In this document: in pieces, positions 55,801 to 64,000 of the stretch
Layout of the letters: each line of letters starts with the position of its first letter
How positions within the stretch are numbered: the first letter of the stretch is position 1
Assembly (NCBI RefSeq): GCF_007991175.1
Contig: NZ_BJXV01000019.1
Coordinates: forward strand, 1 to 64,000
Direction of reading: 5' to 3'
DNA: 64,000 nt
Origin: Halovibrio variabilis
GTDB taxonomy: Bacteria > Pseudomonadota > Gammaproteobacteria > Pseudomonadales > Halomonadaceae
Notes under the pieces: model-generated
Databases searched by the model: none
Told to the model about the DNA's origin: nothing
The model's input: the letters and a program-made list of their open reading frames with translations, nothing else
Translations under genes and position numbers: made by a program

Positions 55801-55844
55801 AGGCCGACACGCATAGGTAACCCACCATGCAAAAGTGTCGGCCT
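55801..55844 (+). terminator. Hairpin after metQ
   Basis: AGGCCGACAC and GTGTCGGCCT form a perfect 10-bp stem with a 24-nt loop, 60 nt after metQ. No T-run follows directly, so it is a possible rather than a clear terminator. Confidence 0.55.
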
Positions 55845-55863
55845 GCTGCGTTAGTTCGTTAAA

Positions 55864-55885
55864 AAAACAGAGTTAAAACAGAGTT
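55864..55885. repeat. Two tandem copies of an 11-nt unit before msrC
   Basis: AAAACAGAGTT is repeated exactly twice, ending 11 nt before the start codon of the next gene. Confidence 0.85.
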
Positions 55886-55896
55886 AAAGAGGCCCT

Positions 55897-56382
55897 ATGC
55901 ACAACACTGCTGACTATCCCATGCTTAACCGCCAGCTTGAAGCACTGCTCGACACACGCGATTGGCTGACCAATAGCGCGCAAACCTGTGCGTTTATTAA
56001 CCAGCAGCTTAGCGACTTAAATTGGGTAGGCTTTTATCTTCAGCGCCAGCTCGACGTGTTAGGTCTCGGACCGTTTCAAGGCCAGCCCGCCTGCCACCCT
56101 ATCCCGTTTAGCAAAGGCGTATGCGGTGCTGCCGCTCGCTTGCAAGCCACCCAGCGAGTGGACGACGTATATGCGGTTGCCGACCACATTGCCTGCGACG
56201 CCAACTCGCGCTCCGAGCTAGTGGTGCCTATCGTGGCGGATGGCCTTGTCTGGGGTGTGCTTGACCTGGACAGCCCTTTGCAGGCGCGCTTCACCGAGCA
56301 GGACCAAGCGGGTATAGAGACGCTGATGGCGACGTTTATGCGCCAAACTGATTTACCCGACCTGCTAAAAGTAACGGCGTAA
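55897..56382 (+). CDS. msrC: Free methionine-(R)-sulfoxide reductase (GAF domain)
   Basis: Reduces free Met-R-sulfoxide to methionine. The 161-aa GAF domain contains the three conserved cysteines of the family in QPACHPIPFSKGVCG and HIACDANSRSELVVP. GAGG lies a few bases before the ATG. It follows metNIQ on the same strand, so import and repair of methionine are adjacent. Some family members are called YebR. Confidence 0.9.
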   Translation: MHNTADYPMLNRQLEALLDTRDWLTNSAQTCAFINQQLSDLNWVGFYLQRQLDVLGLGPFQGQPACHPIPFSKGVCGAAARLQATQRVDDVYAVADHIACDANSRSELVVPIVADGLVWGVLDLDSPLQARFTEQDQAGIETLMATFMRQTDLPDLLKVTA

Positions 56383-56394
56383 CGCACCAACAAA

Positions 56395-56425
56395 AACACC
56401 CCAGACAAATAATGGCTGGGGTGTT
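56395..56425. terminator. Bidirectional intrinsic terminator
   Basis: AACACCCCAG and CTGGGGTGTT form a perfect 10-bp stem with an 11-nt loop; T-runs follow in both directions. It ends msrC on the plus strand and the tRNA-Val transcript on the minus strand. Confidence 0.93.
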
Positions 56426-56435
56426 TTTTAATATC

Positions 56436-56512
56436 TGGTAGGACCAGGCGGATTTGAACCGCCGACCTCCACGATGTCAACGTGGCGCTCTAACCAACTG
56501 AGCTATGGTCCT
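56436..56512 (-). tRNA. tRNA-Val(GAC), copy 1
   Basis: A 77-nt cloverleaf on the minus strand with acceptor AGGACCA/TGGTCCT, encoded CCA end, anticodon loop TTGACAT giving anticodon GAC, and a GGTTCAAATC T-loop. Identical to the second copy 22 nt away. Confidence 0.97.
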
Positions 56513-56534
56513 AAAAATTGTGACTGGCATGTGC

Positions 56535-56611
56535 TGGTAGGACCAGGCGGATTTGAACCGCCGACCTCCACGATGTCAACGTGGCGCTCTAACCAACTGA
56601 GCTATGGTCCT
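56535..56611 (-). tRNA. tRNA-Val(GAC), copy 2
   Basis: Same 77-nt sequence as the neighbouring tRNA-Val, including encoded CCA and anticodon GAC. It is the promoter-proximal copy of the pair. Confidence 0.97.
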
Positions 56612-56653
56612 GCTGTGTTTTTTAGGCAGTTTCAAGCCAGGCAACGGATGCGT

Positions 56654-56681
56654 ATTTTACGCCCTCGCCCCTGAATTGCAA
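56654..56681 (-). promoter_or_regulatory. Predicted promoter of the tRNA-Val pair
   Basis: On the minus strand, -35 TTGCAA (56676-56681) and -10 TAAAAT (56654-56659) are 16 nt apart, placing the start about 35 nt before the first tRNA. Confidence 0.55.
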
Positions 56682-56818
56682 GCTATTTTCCTGCGCTGGC
56701 TGGCTTGTCTGCGCGATTCAAAAATTTCCCATTCGCTCGTTTCATTCGACACTTATATCCCTCTACCGCTAGGCTAAGTGCTTCAATGGCCTGGGCGATT
56801 TCATAAGGAGAATAAGCC

Positions 56819-57889
56819 ATGCTGGGTATTTTGCTAGGCAGCATCGCCATCGCACTGTTATTGGCCACACTCATTGCGCGCATCGAGCTGCACTGGTGGT
56901 TGGTCCGCAGCTTTGAATTTCCACGCTTACAAATCGCTTGCCTAGCGCTGGTTACCGGAATAGTCGCGGCTATTTGGGTTGAACCTGGCCCTTGGCGATG
57001 GGTCGCACTACTCGCCTCGGCAATCAGCTTGCTTATTCAAAGCTATTACATACTGCCCTTTACGAAGCTATGGCCTGTTCAGGTCAAGGCGGCAAGCAGT
57101 AACGACGCTGATAAAACCATTACGCTACTGATCGCCAATGTGCTGACGTCAAACCGGCAAGCTCAACCCCTCATTGATATGATTCATCAGCGCCAGCCTG
57201 ACATCGTGCTAACCCTTGAATCAGACCAATGGTGGCAGAATCAGCTAGACCCGGCCTTAGCAGCGCGGTGGCCGCATAGCGTTAAAATCCCACTCGACAA
57301 TCTTTACGGTATGCATCTCTACTCGTCCCTTGAGCTCAATAACACCTCAGTCGAGTGGCTGATTCAAGATGATATTCCGTCTATTCATACCCGCGTTACA
57401 CTTGCCAGTGGCGACAGCGTGCGTCTTTATGCCGTACACCCACGACCACCCGCCCCTAGTGAAAGCGAGGAATCCCTTTGGCGCGATGCCGAGCTGTTAC
57501 TGGTAGGCAAGAAAATTCACCAGGACCCCCAACCAACGCTGGTAGCTGGAGACCTTAACGATGTGGCTTGGTCACGCACGACGCGGCTATTTTGTCGTGT
57601 CGGTGGCATGCTCGACCCACGCCGAGGGCGGGGCTTGTTCAGTACCTTTCATGCCCAATACGCAATGTTGCGCTGGCCCCTTGATCACATCTTCGTGACC
57701 GAGCACTTTACCCTGGTGGATATGCAGCGCCTCGAATACTTTGGCTCGGATCACTTCCCCATGCTGGCTACGTTTTGCTATCGCCCCTCGCGTCAAGACG
57801 AACACGAAAATCCTGAAGCCGATACTGGGGAGCATAACGAAGCCAGCGAAACCATTCAGGATGGTAAAAACGAAACACAACCAAGCTAA
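56819..57889 (+). CDS. Membrane-anchored endonuclease/exonuclease/phosphatase family protein
   Basis: A 356-aa protein with about three N-terminal transmembrane helices and a C-terminal EEP hydrolase domain (about 100-330). Active-site features include LLIANVLTSN, VLTLESDQWW with the metal Glu, the VHPRPPAPSE segment, AGDLNDVAWS and GSDHFPML with the catalytic Asp/His. The EEP domain is likely periplasmic or cytoplasmic-facing; the substrate may be a phosphoester or lipid. AAGGAG lies 8 nt before the ATG. The C-terminus is acidic. Confidence 0.82.
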   Translation: MLGILLGSIAIALLLATLIARIELHWWLVRSFEFPRLQIACLALVTGIVAAIWVEPGPWRWVALLASAISLLIQSYYILPFTKLWPVQVKAASSNDADKTITLLIANVLTSNRQAQPLIDMIHQRQPDIVLTLESDQWWQNQLDPALAARWPHSVKIPLDNLYGMHLYSSLELNNTSVEWLIQDDIPSIHTRVTLASGDSVRLYAVHPRPPAPSESEESLWRDAELLLVGKKIHQDPQPTLVAGDLNDVAWSRTTRLFCRVGGMLDPRRGRGLFSTFHAQYAMLRWPLDHIFVTEHFTLVDMQRLEYFGSDHFPMLATFCYRPSRQDEHENPEADTGEHNEASETIQDGKNETQPS

Positions 57890-57929
57890 CCGTTCGAAGT
57901 ACCACCCCCAGCCAGCCGTCTCAAGCGTG

Positions 57930-59306
57930 TTACTCGGGGATACCGCCTTGCGTTAGCACGCTCGGGTCCAGCAAACGCTCCAGCGTTTCCCGGTCGAGAT
58001 CAGTCTTCTCTTCCGCTACCTCGATAATCGGCCGTCCCGCTTGGTAGGCCTCTTTGGCAATGGCGGCGGCGGCGTTATAGCCAATAACCCCATTTAACGC
58101 CGTTACCAAAATGGGATTTCTCGCCAACGGGCCCTGTAGATTGTCTTCACGCACCTTAAAGGTGGCAATTGCTCGGTCCGCCAACAGTCGTGCGGTATTG
58201 CTCATCAAACTAATTGACGAAAGCAGATTTGATGCTACCAACGGCAGCATCACATTCAACTGGAAGTTGCCGCTTTGCCCGGCGACGGTTATCGCGGTAT
58301 CCAGCCCGATGACTTGAGCGGCCGCCTGCGCCGCTGATTCAGGGATAACAGGGTTAACCTTACCCGGCATGATCGAGCTGCCTGGCTGCAGCGCTTCAAG
58401 CTCAATTTCCCCTAGCCCCGCCAGCGGTCCTGAATTCATCCAGCGCAGGTCATTGGCAATCTTCATAATCACGCAGGCTAACCCTTTCAACTGCCCGGAA
58501 AGTTCCACAGCGGCATCCTGGGAGGAGAGGCTGGCAAAAAAACTGTCGTTGGGGGTGAACATCAACCCTGTCTGCTCGCTTAACTCTTGGGCTACCTGCT
58601 CAGCGAAGCCGTTGGGGGCATTAATACCGGTCCCCACGGCCGTCCCCCCCTGGGCTAACCGGCACAGCCTTTTCATAGCGCTATCAAACCGCTCAATGGC
58701 TTGATTGACTTGGCTCGACCAAGCACCTAGCTCTTGATCCATGCGCAGCGGCATGGCATCCATAAGATGCGTTCGCCCTGTTTTTACCACATGGCTAAGC
58801 TCGCTGGCGCGCTGGTCAATGGTATCGCGCAGATGAACGAGCGCTGGGCGCAGGGATTCATGCACAGCAATGGCCGCGGAGAGGTGGATAGCGGTCGGGA
58901 TAACATCGTTACTCGACTGCCCCATATTAACGTGGTCGTTCGGCGTCACTTCAACGCCCTCACGGCTGGCGAGGGTCGCCAACACCTCGTTCACGTTCAT
59001 ATTGGTAGAGGTGCCCGAACCGGTTTGAAATACGTCAATGGGAAAGTGCTGGTCGTGCTTGCCGGACAATACGGCTCGAGCCGCCGTCTGGATCGCTTCC
59101 GCGCGCTCCTTATCAAGGCCTCCCAGTGTCTGGTTAGCCCGGGCTGCAGCGAGTTTAATTCGGGTGACGGCATGAATGAAGGCCGTCGGCATCGGGGCAT
59201 GTGACACCGGAAAATTATTAATTGCCCGCTGGGTTTGGGCCCCGTAAAGCGCCTCAGAAGGCACTTCTAATTCGCCCATGCTATCGCGTTCCATCCGTGT
59301 TGCCAT
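57930..59306 (-). CDS. fumC: Class II fumarate hydratase
   Basis: Iron-independent fumarase of the TCA cycle, useful under oxidative stress. The 458 aa contain GSGTSTNMNVNEV, GRTHLMDAMPLRMDQE, and the signature GSSIMPGKVNP. ATG at 59306 follows GGGAG by 8 nt; another in-frame ATG at 59321 has no site. It is convergent with the EEP gene and divergent from the phasin gene. Confidence 0.96.
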   Translation of the reverse strand: MATRMERDSMGELEVPSEALYGAQTQRAINNFPVSHAPMPTAFIHAVTRIKLAAARANQTLGGLDKERAEAIQTAARAVLSGKHDQHFPIDVFQTGSGTSTNMNVNEVLATLASREGVEVTPNDHVNMGQSSNDVIPTAIHLSAAIAVHESLRPALVHLRDTIDQRASELSHVVKTGRTHLMDAMPLRMDQELGAWSSQVNQAIERFDSAMKRLCRLAQGGTAVGTGINAPNGFAEQVAQELSEQTGLMFTPNDSFFASLSSQDAAVELSGQLKGLACVIMKIANDLRWMNSGPLAGLGEIELEALQPGSSIMPGKVNPVIPESAAQAAAQVIGLDTAITVAGQSGNFQLNVMLPLVASNLLSSISLMSNTARLLADRAIATFKVREDNLQGPLARNPILVTALNGVIGYNAAAAIAKEAYQAGRPIIEVAEEKTDLDRETLERLLDPSVLTQGGIPE

Positions 59307-59472
59307 TGCTCTTTCTCCCATCAGTGAGATTAATAGTGATGCTTATCTGAGCGCGTAGCCAACCGATCGTTCGCTAGCTAATGTCACCTTTCCTACTTTC
59401 AAGCTAGCTGGTTAAACCATACGGGTAAACATGTCCTTACCCCGCGCACTTTAAAAGGCCAAAAACCAAATG

Positions 59473-59501
59473 TTGCACTGCACAAAAACAGTTGTTATGC
59501 T
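59473..59501 (+). promoter_or_regulatory. Predicted phasin promoter flanked by paired TGC-N3-GCA sites
   Basis: -35 TTGCAC (59473-59478) and -10 TATGCT (59496-59501) are 17 nt apart. TGCACTGCA (59474-59482) covers the -35 and TGCATCGCA (59501-59509) begins at the end of the -10. PhaR-type repressors of phasin genes bind TGC/GCA palindromes, so autoregulated PHA-linked control is plausible. Confidence 0.5.
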
Positions 59502-59597
59502 GCATCGCAAGATTGGTCAAAAAGTGACTCACTCAATAAGCAGCGCCAACCTCTGGATAGCTGCTTTTGGCAAGACTAAACCCTGGAGGGTATGACG

Positions 59598-59972
59598 ATG
59601 CGTACACTAAATACTAACGAAATGAACCAGCAGTTTGACAATATGTTTATGGCACCCGTACGTGCTTACATGGCGCTGAGTATTGATTACAGCGAAAAAA
59701 TGCTCAATGCGCAAATGGATGCCAGCAAGGCCTATGTTGATACCGGCATTGCTCAGATGCGTCAGATGATGGACATCAAAGACCCCGAAGGGCTGCGCAG
59801 CTATATGGAAGGTCAGCAGAACGTGGTAAAAGAATTGGCCGAGCGCGCTAAGGGCGACGCCGATAAAGTCGTATCGCTTCAGCAAGACTTTATTCAGAAA
59901 AGCCAGAAAATTACCGAAGACAATGTCAAGCAAGCGCAAACAGCCGCTAGCAAGATGAGCAAAACCGCTTAA
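59598..59972 (+). CDS. Phasin family protein
   Basis: A 124-aa amphipathic helical protein of the phasin family, expected to coat polyhydroxyalkanoate granules. The opening NEMNQQFDNMFMAPVRAYMALSIDYSEKMLNAQMDAS and a helical middle rich in Gln, Lys and Ala are typical; the C-terminus ends in an Ala/Lys/Ser tail. GGAGGG lies 7 nt before the ATG at 59598; the ATG at 59592 is too close to it. No PHA synthase is in the window. A strong terminator follows. Confidence 0.85.
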   Translation: MRTLNTNEMNQQFDNMFMAPVRAYMALSIDYSEKMLNAQMDASKAYVDTGIAQMRQMMDIKDPEGLRSYMEGQQNVVKELAERAKGDADKVVSLQQDFIQKSQKITEDNVKQAQTAASKMSKTA

Positions 59973-60017
59973 AGCGGCTTATCTTGATGTAAGCGCTTAA
60001 ATAGCACTTCACAGTCC

Positions 60018-60056
60018 AAAACGCCGCCGATGGCTCTATGTCATCGGCGGCGTTTT
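60018..60056 (+). terminator. Intrinsic terminator of the phasin gene
   Basis: AAAACGCCGCCGATG pairs with CATCGGCGGCGTTTT (15 bp, 9-nt loop) and is followed by more T. It also lies 32 nt beyond the convergent hda stop and could serve both. Confidence 0.93.
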
Positions 60057-60088
60057 TTTTAATTTTAAGAGTGGCGCCAACAAGTGAC

Positions 60089-60796
60089 TTACCAACCGAG
60101 CGCCGATTTCACGAACGGGATGGTCAGCTTTCGCTTGGCAGACAGCGATGCTTTATCCAAAGTTTCCACCGCCCGGCACAGTTCAGCTAACTCGCGGGGG
60201 CCACGGTGCAATATATAGCGTCCCACATCGTCGGGCAGCTGCATGCCTCTCACGCTGGCACGCAACTTTAGGGCCGCCAAGCGCTCATTGTCATCCTCTA
60301 ATGCGTTAACGTGAAAGGTAACGCCCCAGGTCAATCGCGAGGCTAGATCAGGTAGCACCACGTTTAACTGACGCGGCGACGCACTGGCCGCAATCAGCAA
60401 TTTTTTGCCTGCATCCCTTAGCCGGTTAAAGGCATGGAACAGCGCCTCTTCCCAGCGTTTACGGCCAATCACGCACTCCAAATCATCGATAGCCACAATA
60501 TCCAAGCGCTCAATATCTTCAAGCATCAAGGGTGGAAAGTGGCCTAAGTCGTTTAACGGTAAGTAAAGGGCGCGCCTATCCGCGTCTGACGCTGCATGAC
60601 AGGCGGCCTGTAGCAAATGGCTGCGCCCCACGCCTGGCGCTCCCCAGATATACAGAAACTGCTCACCTTCTGGCTTTAACTGCTGAATAAGGTGCTCGAC
60701 CAGCGGCGCATTGGTCCGCGCCACATAATAATTATCAAAGGTTGCATCATCACGCAGCCCTATCCCCAGGGGAAGCTGTGCCGGTATTCGGCTCAT
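60089..60796 (-). CDS. hda: DnaA inactivator Hda
   Basis: AAA+ DnaA homologue that, with the sliding clamp, promotes hydrolysis of DnaA-bound ATP to prevent re-initiation. The N-terminal QLPLGIGL resembles a clamp-binding motif; WGAPGVGRSHLLQA is the Hda-type Walker A with Arg in place of Lys, and AIDDLECVIG, LPDLASRLTWG and the C-terminal KLTIPFVKSALG match Hda. 235 aa from the ATG at 60796, 6 nt after GGGAG. It overlaps the end of perM by 4 nt. Confidence 0.93.
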   Translation of the reverse strand: MSRIPAQLPLGIGLRDDATFDNYYVARTNAPLVEHLIQQLKPEGEQFLYIWGAPGVGRSHLLQAACHAASDADRRALYLPLNDLGHFPPLMLEDIERLDIVAIDDLECVIGRKRWEEALFHAFNRLRDAGKKLLIAASASPRQLNVVLPDLASRLTWGVTFHVNALEDDNERLAALKLRASVRGMQLPDDVGRYILHRGPRELAELCRAVETLDKASLSAKRKLTIPFVKSALGW

Positions 60797-61923
60797 GGTG
60801 ACTCCCATTCATCACGCTGTCCCAGCTCATCATGGTACGAAGAACTGACCTCAATTATGGCCGACGGCTTGTCGGTATTTTTATCGTCGTATAGCTCGCT
60901 GTCCTGATAGCGAACTTTTACTTCCTTTAGTAAAACGAGAATCACCGCGGCGACTGGCAGGGCTAATAACACCCCTGTCAGCCCAAACAGGCTGCCTCCG
61001 GCAAGCACGGCAAAAATAACCGCGACCGGGTGCAAGCCAATCTTATCGCCCAGCAATTTAGGCTGAAGAATCACGCTCTCTGCCATTTGGCCAATACTGA
61101 ATACCAAGATGACGCCTAACACTGCCCACCAGGTAGCGTACTGGAATAGCGCGACCACCAGGGCAATGACTAAACCAACAATAAAACCCAAGAACGGCAC
61201 GATGCTTACCAACCCCGAGACAAAGCCAATCAGCAAGCCAAAATTGAGCCCCATCAGGGTTAGGCCCAACGCATAAATCACCCCTAAGCAGAGCATAACC
61301 AGCAGCTGACCGCGTAGGAACGAGGACAGCACTTCATCGCAGCGACGCGCTAAGCGAAACGTATCGTCGGCCCACTGGCGTGGCACAAGATTGGCGATGC
61401 TGCTCAGCAGTCGGTTCCAGTCCAAGAGTAAATAGAAGGTAACGACAGGAATCAACGCCACATAGGTAATCCAGGATACAAAAGCCATACCGGAACGGCC
61501 TATTTGGCCGAGCGCCTGGGCTAGATAACCGCCGGCATCTCGCCAGTTTTCCACCAGCGTTTCGCGCGCATTGGTTAACTCAGCCGTTAAGTCGTAGCCT
61601 GTCCACTCCTGCACCTGAGGGGCGAGGACGCTTTCTACCCAATTGAAGATACTGGGAACGGCCTCGCCCAGCTGTTTAAGCTGTTGGACAAGCAGCGGGA
61701 TCAATATCAGTAGGCTCACCACCAGCACGATAAGCAAAACTAAAAACACGCTACTGACCGCCAACGGCCGATTCATACCCCAGCGTTGAAAACGGTTAGC
61801 TAGGGGGTCGGCTAAATAAGCAAGAATCATCCCGGCAATAAAAGGCATCAATACCGCGTCTAGCAAATAGATTAAACCGCCTATGACGCCTAAAAAAAGG
61901 ACACCCCACCAAGAATTCCGCAT
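60793..61923 (-). CDS. perM: AI-2E family transporter (PerM-like)
   Basis: Integral membrane protein of the AI-2E/PerM/TqsA family. The 376 aa hold about eight hydrophobic helices; the C-terminal half with GLVSIVPFLGFIVGLVIALVVALFQ and QPKLLGDKIGLHPVAVIFAVLAGG is the family core. Roles range from autoinducer export to Na+/H+ transport, so function is not certain. Its association with hda in a two-gene operon and with divergent purM is common in gammaproteobacteria. Confidence 0.85.
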   Translation of the reverse strand: MRNSWWGVLFLGVIGGLIYLLDAVLMPFIAGMILAYLADPLANRFQRWGMNRPLAVSSVFLVLLIVLVVSLLILIPLLVQQLKQLGEAVPSIFNWVESVLAPQVQEWTGYDLTAELTNARETLVENWRDAGGYLAQALGQIGRSGMAFVSWITYVALIPVVTFYLLLDWNRLLSSIANLVPRQWADDTFRLARRCDEVLSSFLRGQLLVMLCLGVIYALGLTLMGLNFGLLIGFVSGLVSIVPFLGFIVGLVIALVVALFQYATWWAVLGVILVFSIGQMAESVILQPKLLGDKIGLHPVAVIFAVLAGGSLFGLTGVLLALPVAAVILVLLKEVKVRYQDSELYDDKNTDKPSAIIEVSSSYHDELGQRDEWESP

Positions 61924-62130
61924 AGATCTCTCTCATCCTTAAATTAAATCTGGATTCTGACATTATCACCTACTATGCCGGATATAAGTGAAAGTCGCTC
62001 GTAAGCTTTGCATTATGCGTGACAGCGGTGCGGCACGGGCCGCTGAGTGTTACAATCTGCCCAGTTATTGCCCAGCACTGGCCATGTCGCCAGCACTACC
62101 AGCACCGTTATTTGTTTCACAGGATCTGTC

Positions 62131-63198
62131 ATGACCGAGACCTCCTCTTCTGCGGCGACTCCTTCCCTCAGCTACAAGGACGCAGGCGTCGATATTGATG
62201 CCGGTAACGCCCTGGTTGACCGCATCAAACACGTTGCCAAACGCACTATGCGCCCCGAAGTAATGGGCGGACTAGGCGGGTTTGGCGCGCTATGCGAAAT
62301 ACCGGCAGGTTATCGCCACCCCGTGCTTGTTTCGGGTACTGACGGCGTCGGCACTAAGCTGCGCTTAGCCATGGATCTTGGTAAACACGACACCATTGGG
62401 ATTGATTTAGTCGCCATGTGCGTCAACGATTTGATCGTGGCCGGTGCCGAGCCGCTGCAGTTTCTTGACTACTATGCCACGGGTAAGCTCGATGTGGATA
62501 TTGCGGCTGACGTTGTCACCGGCATTGGAGCCGGTTGCGAGCTCGCTGGCTGCGCGTTAGTGGGTGGCGAAACCGCCGAAATGCCGGGCATGTACGCCGG
62601 TAGCGATTACGATTTGGCTGGCTTTTGCGTAGGCGTGGTTGAAAAAGCCGACATTTTAGATGGCAGCAAGGTCGCTGAAGGCGATGTCTTATTAGGGCTT
62701 GCCTCATCAGGACCGCACTCCAACGGTTACTCGCTGATTCGTAAAATTCTCGAGGTCAGCAATACCCCGTTAGACACCCAATTCGACGGCGGTTCTCTCG
62801 CCGATGCGCTGATGGCGCCGACACGGATTTATGTCAAATCGCTACTCTCATTGATGCGCGATAGCGATATTGCCGTTCACGCGCTGTCGCATATCACCGG
62901 TGGCGGGCTGCTGGAAAACATTCCCCGCGTACTCCCCGACGGCCTGGCGGCGCATATTGATATTAACAGCTGGACGCGGCCGGCCGTCTTTGACTGGCTG
63001 CAAGCCCACGGCAACGTCAATGAAACCGAAATGCACCGCGTACTTAACTGCGGTATTGGTATGGTCGTTGTGGTGCCGCAAACTCAAGCAGAGCAAGCCA
63101 TTGCTCATCTGCAAGGCGAAGGGGAAACCGTGTACCACCTTGGCCAGATTGTTAAACGCCAAGAGGACGCCGTTATTCTGGAGAACCTCTCGGCATGA
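62131..63198 (+). CDS. purM: Phosphoribosylformylglycinamidine cyclo-ligase
   Basis: Closes the imidazole ring in purine synthesis to give AIR. The 355 aa show [53 protein letters not shown] and [11 protein letters not shown], all PurM hallmarks. ATG at 62131 fits the known N-terminus; the frame extends to 62047 without support. The stop overlaps purN by 4 nt. A TACAAT -10-like element lies near 62051 but has no convincing -35. Confidence 0.96.
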   Translation: MTETSSSAATPSLSYKDAGVDIDAGNALVDRIKHVAKRTMRPEVMGGLGGFGALCEIPAGYRHPVLVSGTDGVGTKLRLAMDLGKHDTIGIDLVAMCVNDLIVAGAEPLQFLDYYATGKLDVDIAADVVTGIGAGCELAGCALVGGETAEMPGMYAGSDYDLAGFCVGVVEKADILDGSKVAEGDVLLGLASSGPHSNGYSLIRKILEVSNTPLDTQFDGGSLADALMAPTRIYVKSLLSLMRDSDIAVHALSHITGGGLLENIPRVLPDGLAAHIDINSWTRPAVFDWLQAHGNVNETEMHRVLNCGIGMVVVVPQTQAEQAIAHLQGEGETVYHLGQIVKRQEDAVILENLSA

Positions 63199-63950
63199 CC
63201 AATACTGACTATCAAAGCGATACCATCAAGGACGTAACGCCAGAGCCCGTTGACGCTCCCCGCATCGTGGTGCTTATTTCCGGGAATGGCAGCAATCTAC
63301 AGGCGCTGATCGATGCTCAGTCCCACGACCGTTTAGGCGGTGGCGAGATTGTCGCTGTGATTTCCAATGTCGCTGATGCCTATGGCTTGAAGCGTGCCCA
63401 TGACGCCGGCATTGATGCGGTCGCACTCCCCCATCGGGAATATGATAGCCGCGAAGCGTACGACGGCGCGCTGATCAAAGTCATTGAACGTCACGAGCCA
63501 GACCTGATTGTACTGGCAGGCTTTATGCGTATTTTGACGCCTCGCTTTGTGCAACGCTTCCTGGGCCGCATGCTGAATATCCACCCGTCGCTGCTGCCCG
63601 ATTACCAAGGGCTCCACACTCACGCCCGCGCCCTGGCTGACGGCGTTGCCAGCCACGGCTGTAGCGTTCACTTTGTCACCGAAGAGCTGGACGGTGGCCC
63701 GGTGGTACTGCAGGCTGAGTTGCAGGTAAGCGCCGATGAAACGGTGGAAACCCTGCAAGAAAAAGTCCGTGCTAGAGAGCACCTGCTGTACCCGATCGCT
63801 GTCCAGTGGTTTTTGGAAGGTCGGCTGCAGTTCACCCCGGAAGGCGCCAAAATGGATGGTCATCTGCTGCCGGATCACGGCATGCGGCTTTCCCACGCCG
63901 ATGCCGCTGAAGAGCTTGATGAAGAACTCGACGAAGCGTCGCAGGACTAA
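63195..63950 (+). CDS. purN: Phosphoribosylglycinamide formyltransferase PurN
   Basis: Transfers a formyl group from 10-formyl-THF to GAR in purine synthesis. Visible are [53 protein letters not shown] and [16 protein letters not shown]. At 251 aa it is longer than E. coli PurN (212 aa), with an acidic N-terminal extension of about 20 residues and an acidic C-terminal tail. Coupled to purM by ATGA overlap. Confidence 0.95.
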   Translation: MTNTDYQSDTIKDVTPEPVDAPRIVVLISGNGSNLQALIDAQSHDRLGGGEIVAVISNVADAYGLKRAHDAGIDAVALPHREYDSREAYDGALIKVIERHEPDLIVLAGFMRILTPRFVQRFLGRMLNIHPSLLPDYQGLHTHARALADGVASHGCSVHFVTEELDGGPVVLQAELQVSADETVETLQEKVRAREHLLYPIAVQWFLEGRLQFTPEGAKMDGHLLPDHGMRLSHADAAEELDEELDEASQD

Positions 63951-63967
63951 ATTCAGCCTTTAGCTAT

Positions 63968-63999
63968 GTTAAAAAGTTAAAAAGTTAAAAAGTTAAAAA
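63968..63999. repeat. Tandem 8-nt repeat after purN
   Basis: GTTAAAAA occurs four times in direct succession at the end of the window and may continue beyond it. Confidence 0.9.
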
Positions 64000-64000
64000 G

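Noticed and set aside
56474-56674. 66-aa frame over the tRNA pair
   Set aside because: It is a translation of two identical tRNA genes, which explains its internal repeat.
60089-60796. Missing Walker A lysine in Hda as a defect
   Set aside because: E. coli Hda has the same GRSH form, so this is a family trait.
1-64000. Mobile elements, prophage, toxin-antitoxin or defence islands
   Set aside because: No transposase, integrase, toxin pair or restriction gene was found; content looks like core chromosome.

Overview
This window looks like a stretch of core chromosome from a halophilic gammaproteobacterium of the Halomonadaceae (Halomonas or a close relative). This is inferred from gene content and gene-level resemblance, not from a marker-gene tree. 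Supporting signs are the gammaproteobacterial pairs (psrA beside lexA, hda beside perM, overlapping purM/purN), PqiABC, a phasin, many acidic protein tails, and moderate-to-high GC. No transposase, integrase, phage gene or CRISPR array was found, and the genes are dense and mostly in short operons.

Layout. 1-9.4 kb: a periplasmic di-heme cytochrome c peroxidase converges on a minus-strand block holding a short-type cytochrome bd oxidase (cydA/cioA, cydB/cioB), its assembly exporter cydDC and an adenine/adenosine deaminase; a Ca2+/Na+ antiporter follows. 9.7-18.8 kb: pqiABC, an RhlE-type RNA helicase, an unknown protein, a CynX-type MFS transporter, a cytoplasmic asparaginase, a DUF2789 protein and an SRPBCC protein. 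19.0-21.5 kb: queuosine precursor genes queC-queE and an unusual two-domain QueD-like protein, then a YkgJ cysteine-cluster protein. 21.5-26.1 kb: a 1299-residue SARP-like/AAA/TPR regulator downstream of miaE. 26.7-37.3 kb: acnB, an RraA-like protein, a membrane-anchored GDPD, gamma-glutamyltransferase, and ppsA with its divergent regulator ppsR. 37.3-42.8 kb: hpt, nagZ, an L,D-transpeptidase and psrA, divergent from lexA; then a CbiM-like membrane protein and purU. 43.0-46.6 kb: an RNase J-family protein and molybdenum cofactor genes moaE, a fused moaC-moaD, and mobB. 46.7-52.6 kb: a same-strand nucleobase salvage block (uraA, upp, ung, gpt, apt, an AdeP/PbuG-type permease) and ribE. 53.2-56.4 kb: metNIQ and a free methionine sulfoxide reductase, then two identical tRNA-Val(GAC) genes. 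56.8-64 kb: an EEP-family protein, fumC, a phasin, hda, perM, purM and purN.

How the genes fit together. Several blocks form coherent pathways: assembly of cytochrome bd by CydDC; methionine import plus repair of oxidised methionine; queuosine precursor synthesis; molybdopterin synthase with both subunits plus the cPMP enzyme; PEP synthesis with its kinase/phosphorylase regulator; and purine/pyrimidine salvage with matching permeases.

The points most worth a second look are the QueD-like protein whose two T-fold halves keep complementary parts of the active site, the MoaC-MoaD fusion, the terminator-bearing leader before metN with a hairpin over the ribosome binding site, the paired TGC-N3-GCA sites at the phasin promoter, a near-consensus PsrA site on psrA, the large regulator with a degenerate cyclase-like domain, and repeated short tandem duplications in intergenic regions. 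All product names come from reading motifs by eye; no database search was run.
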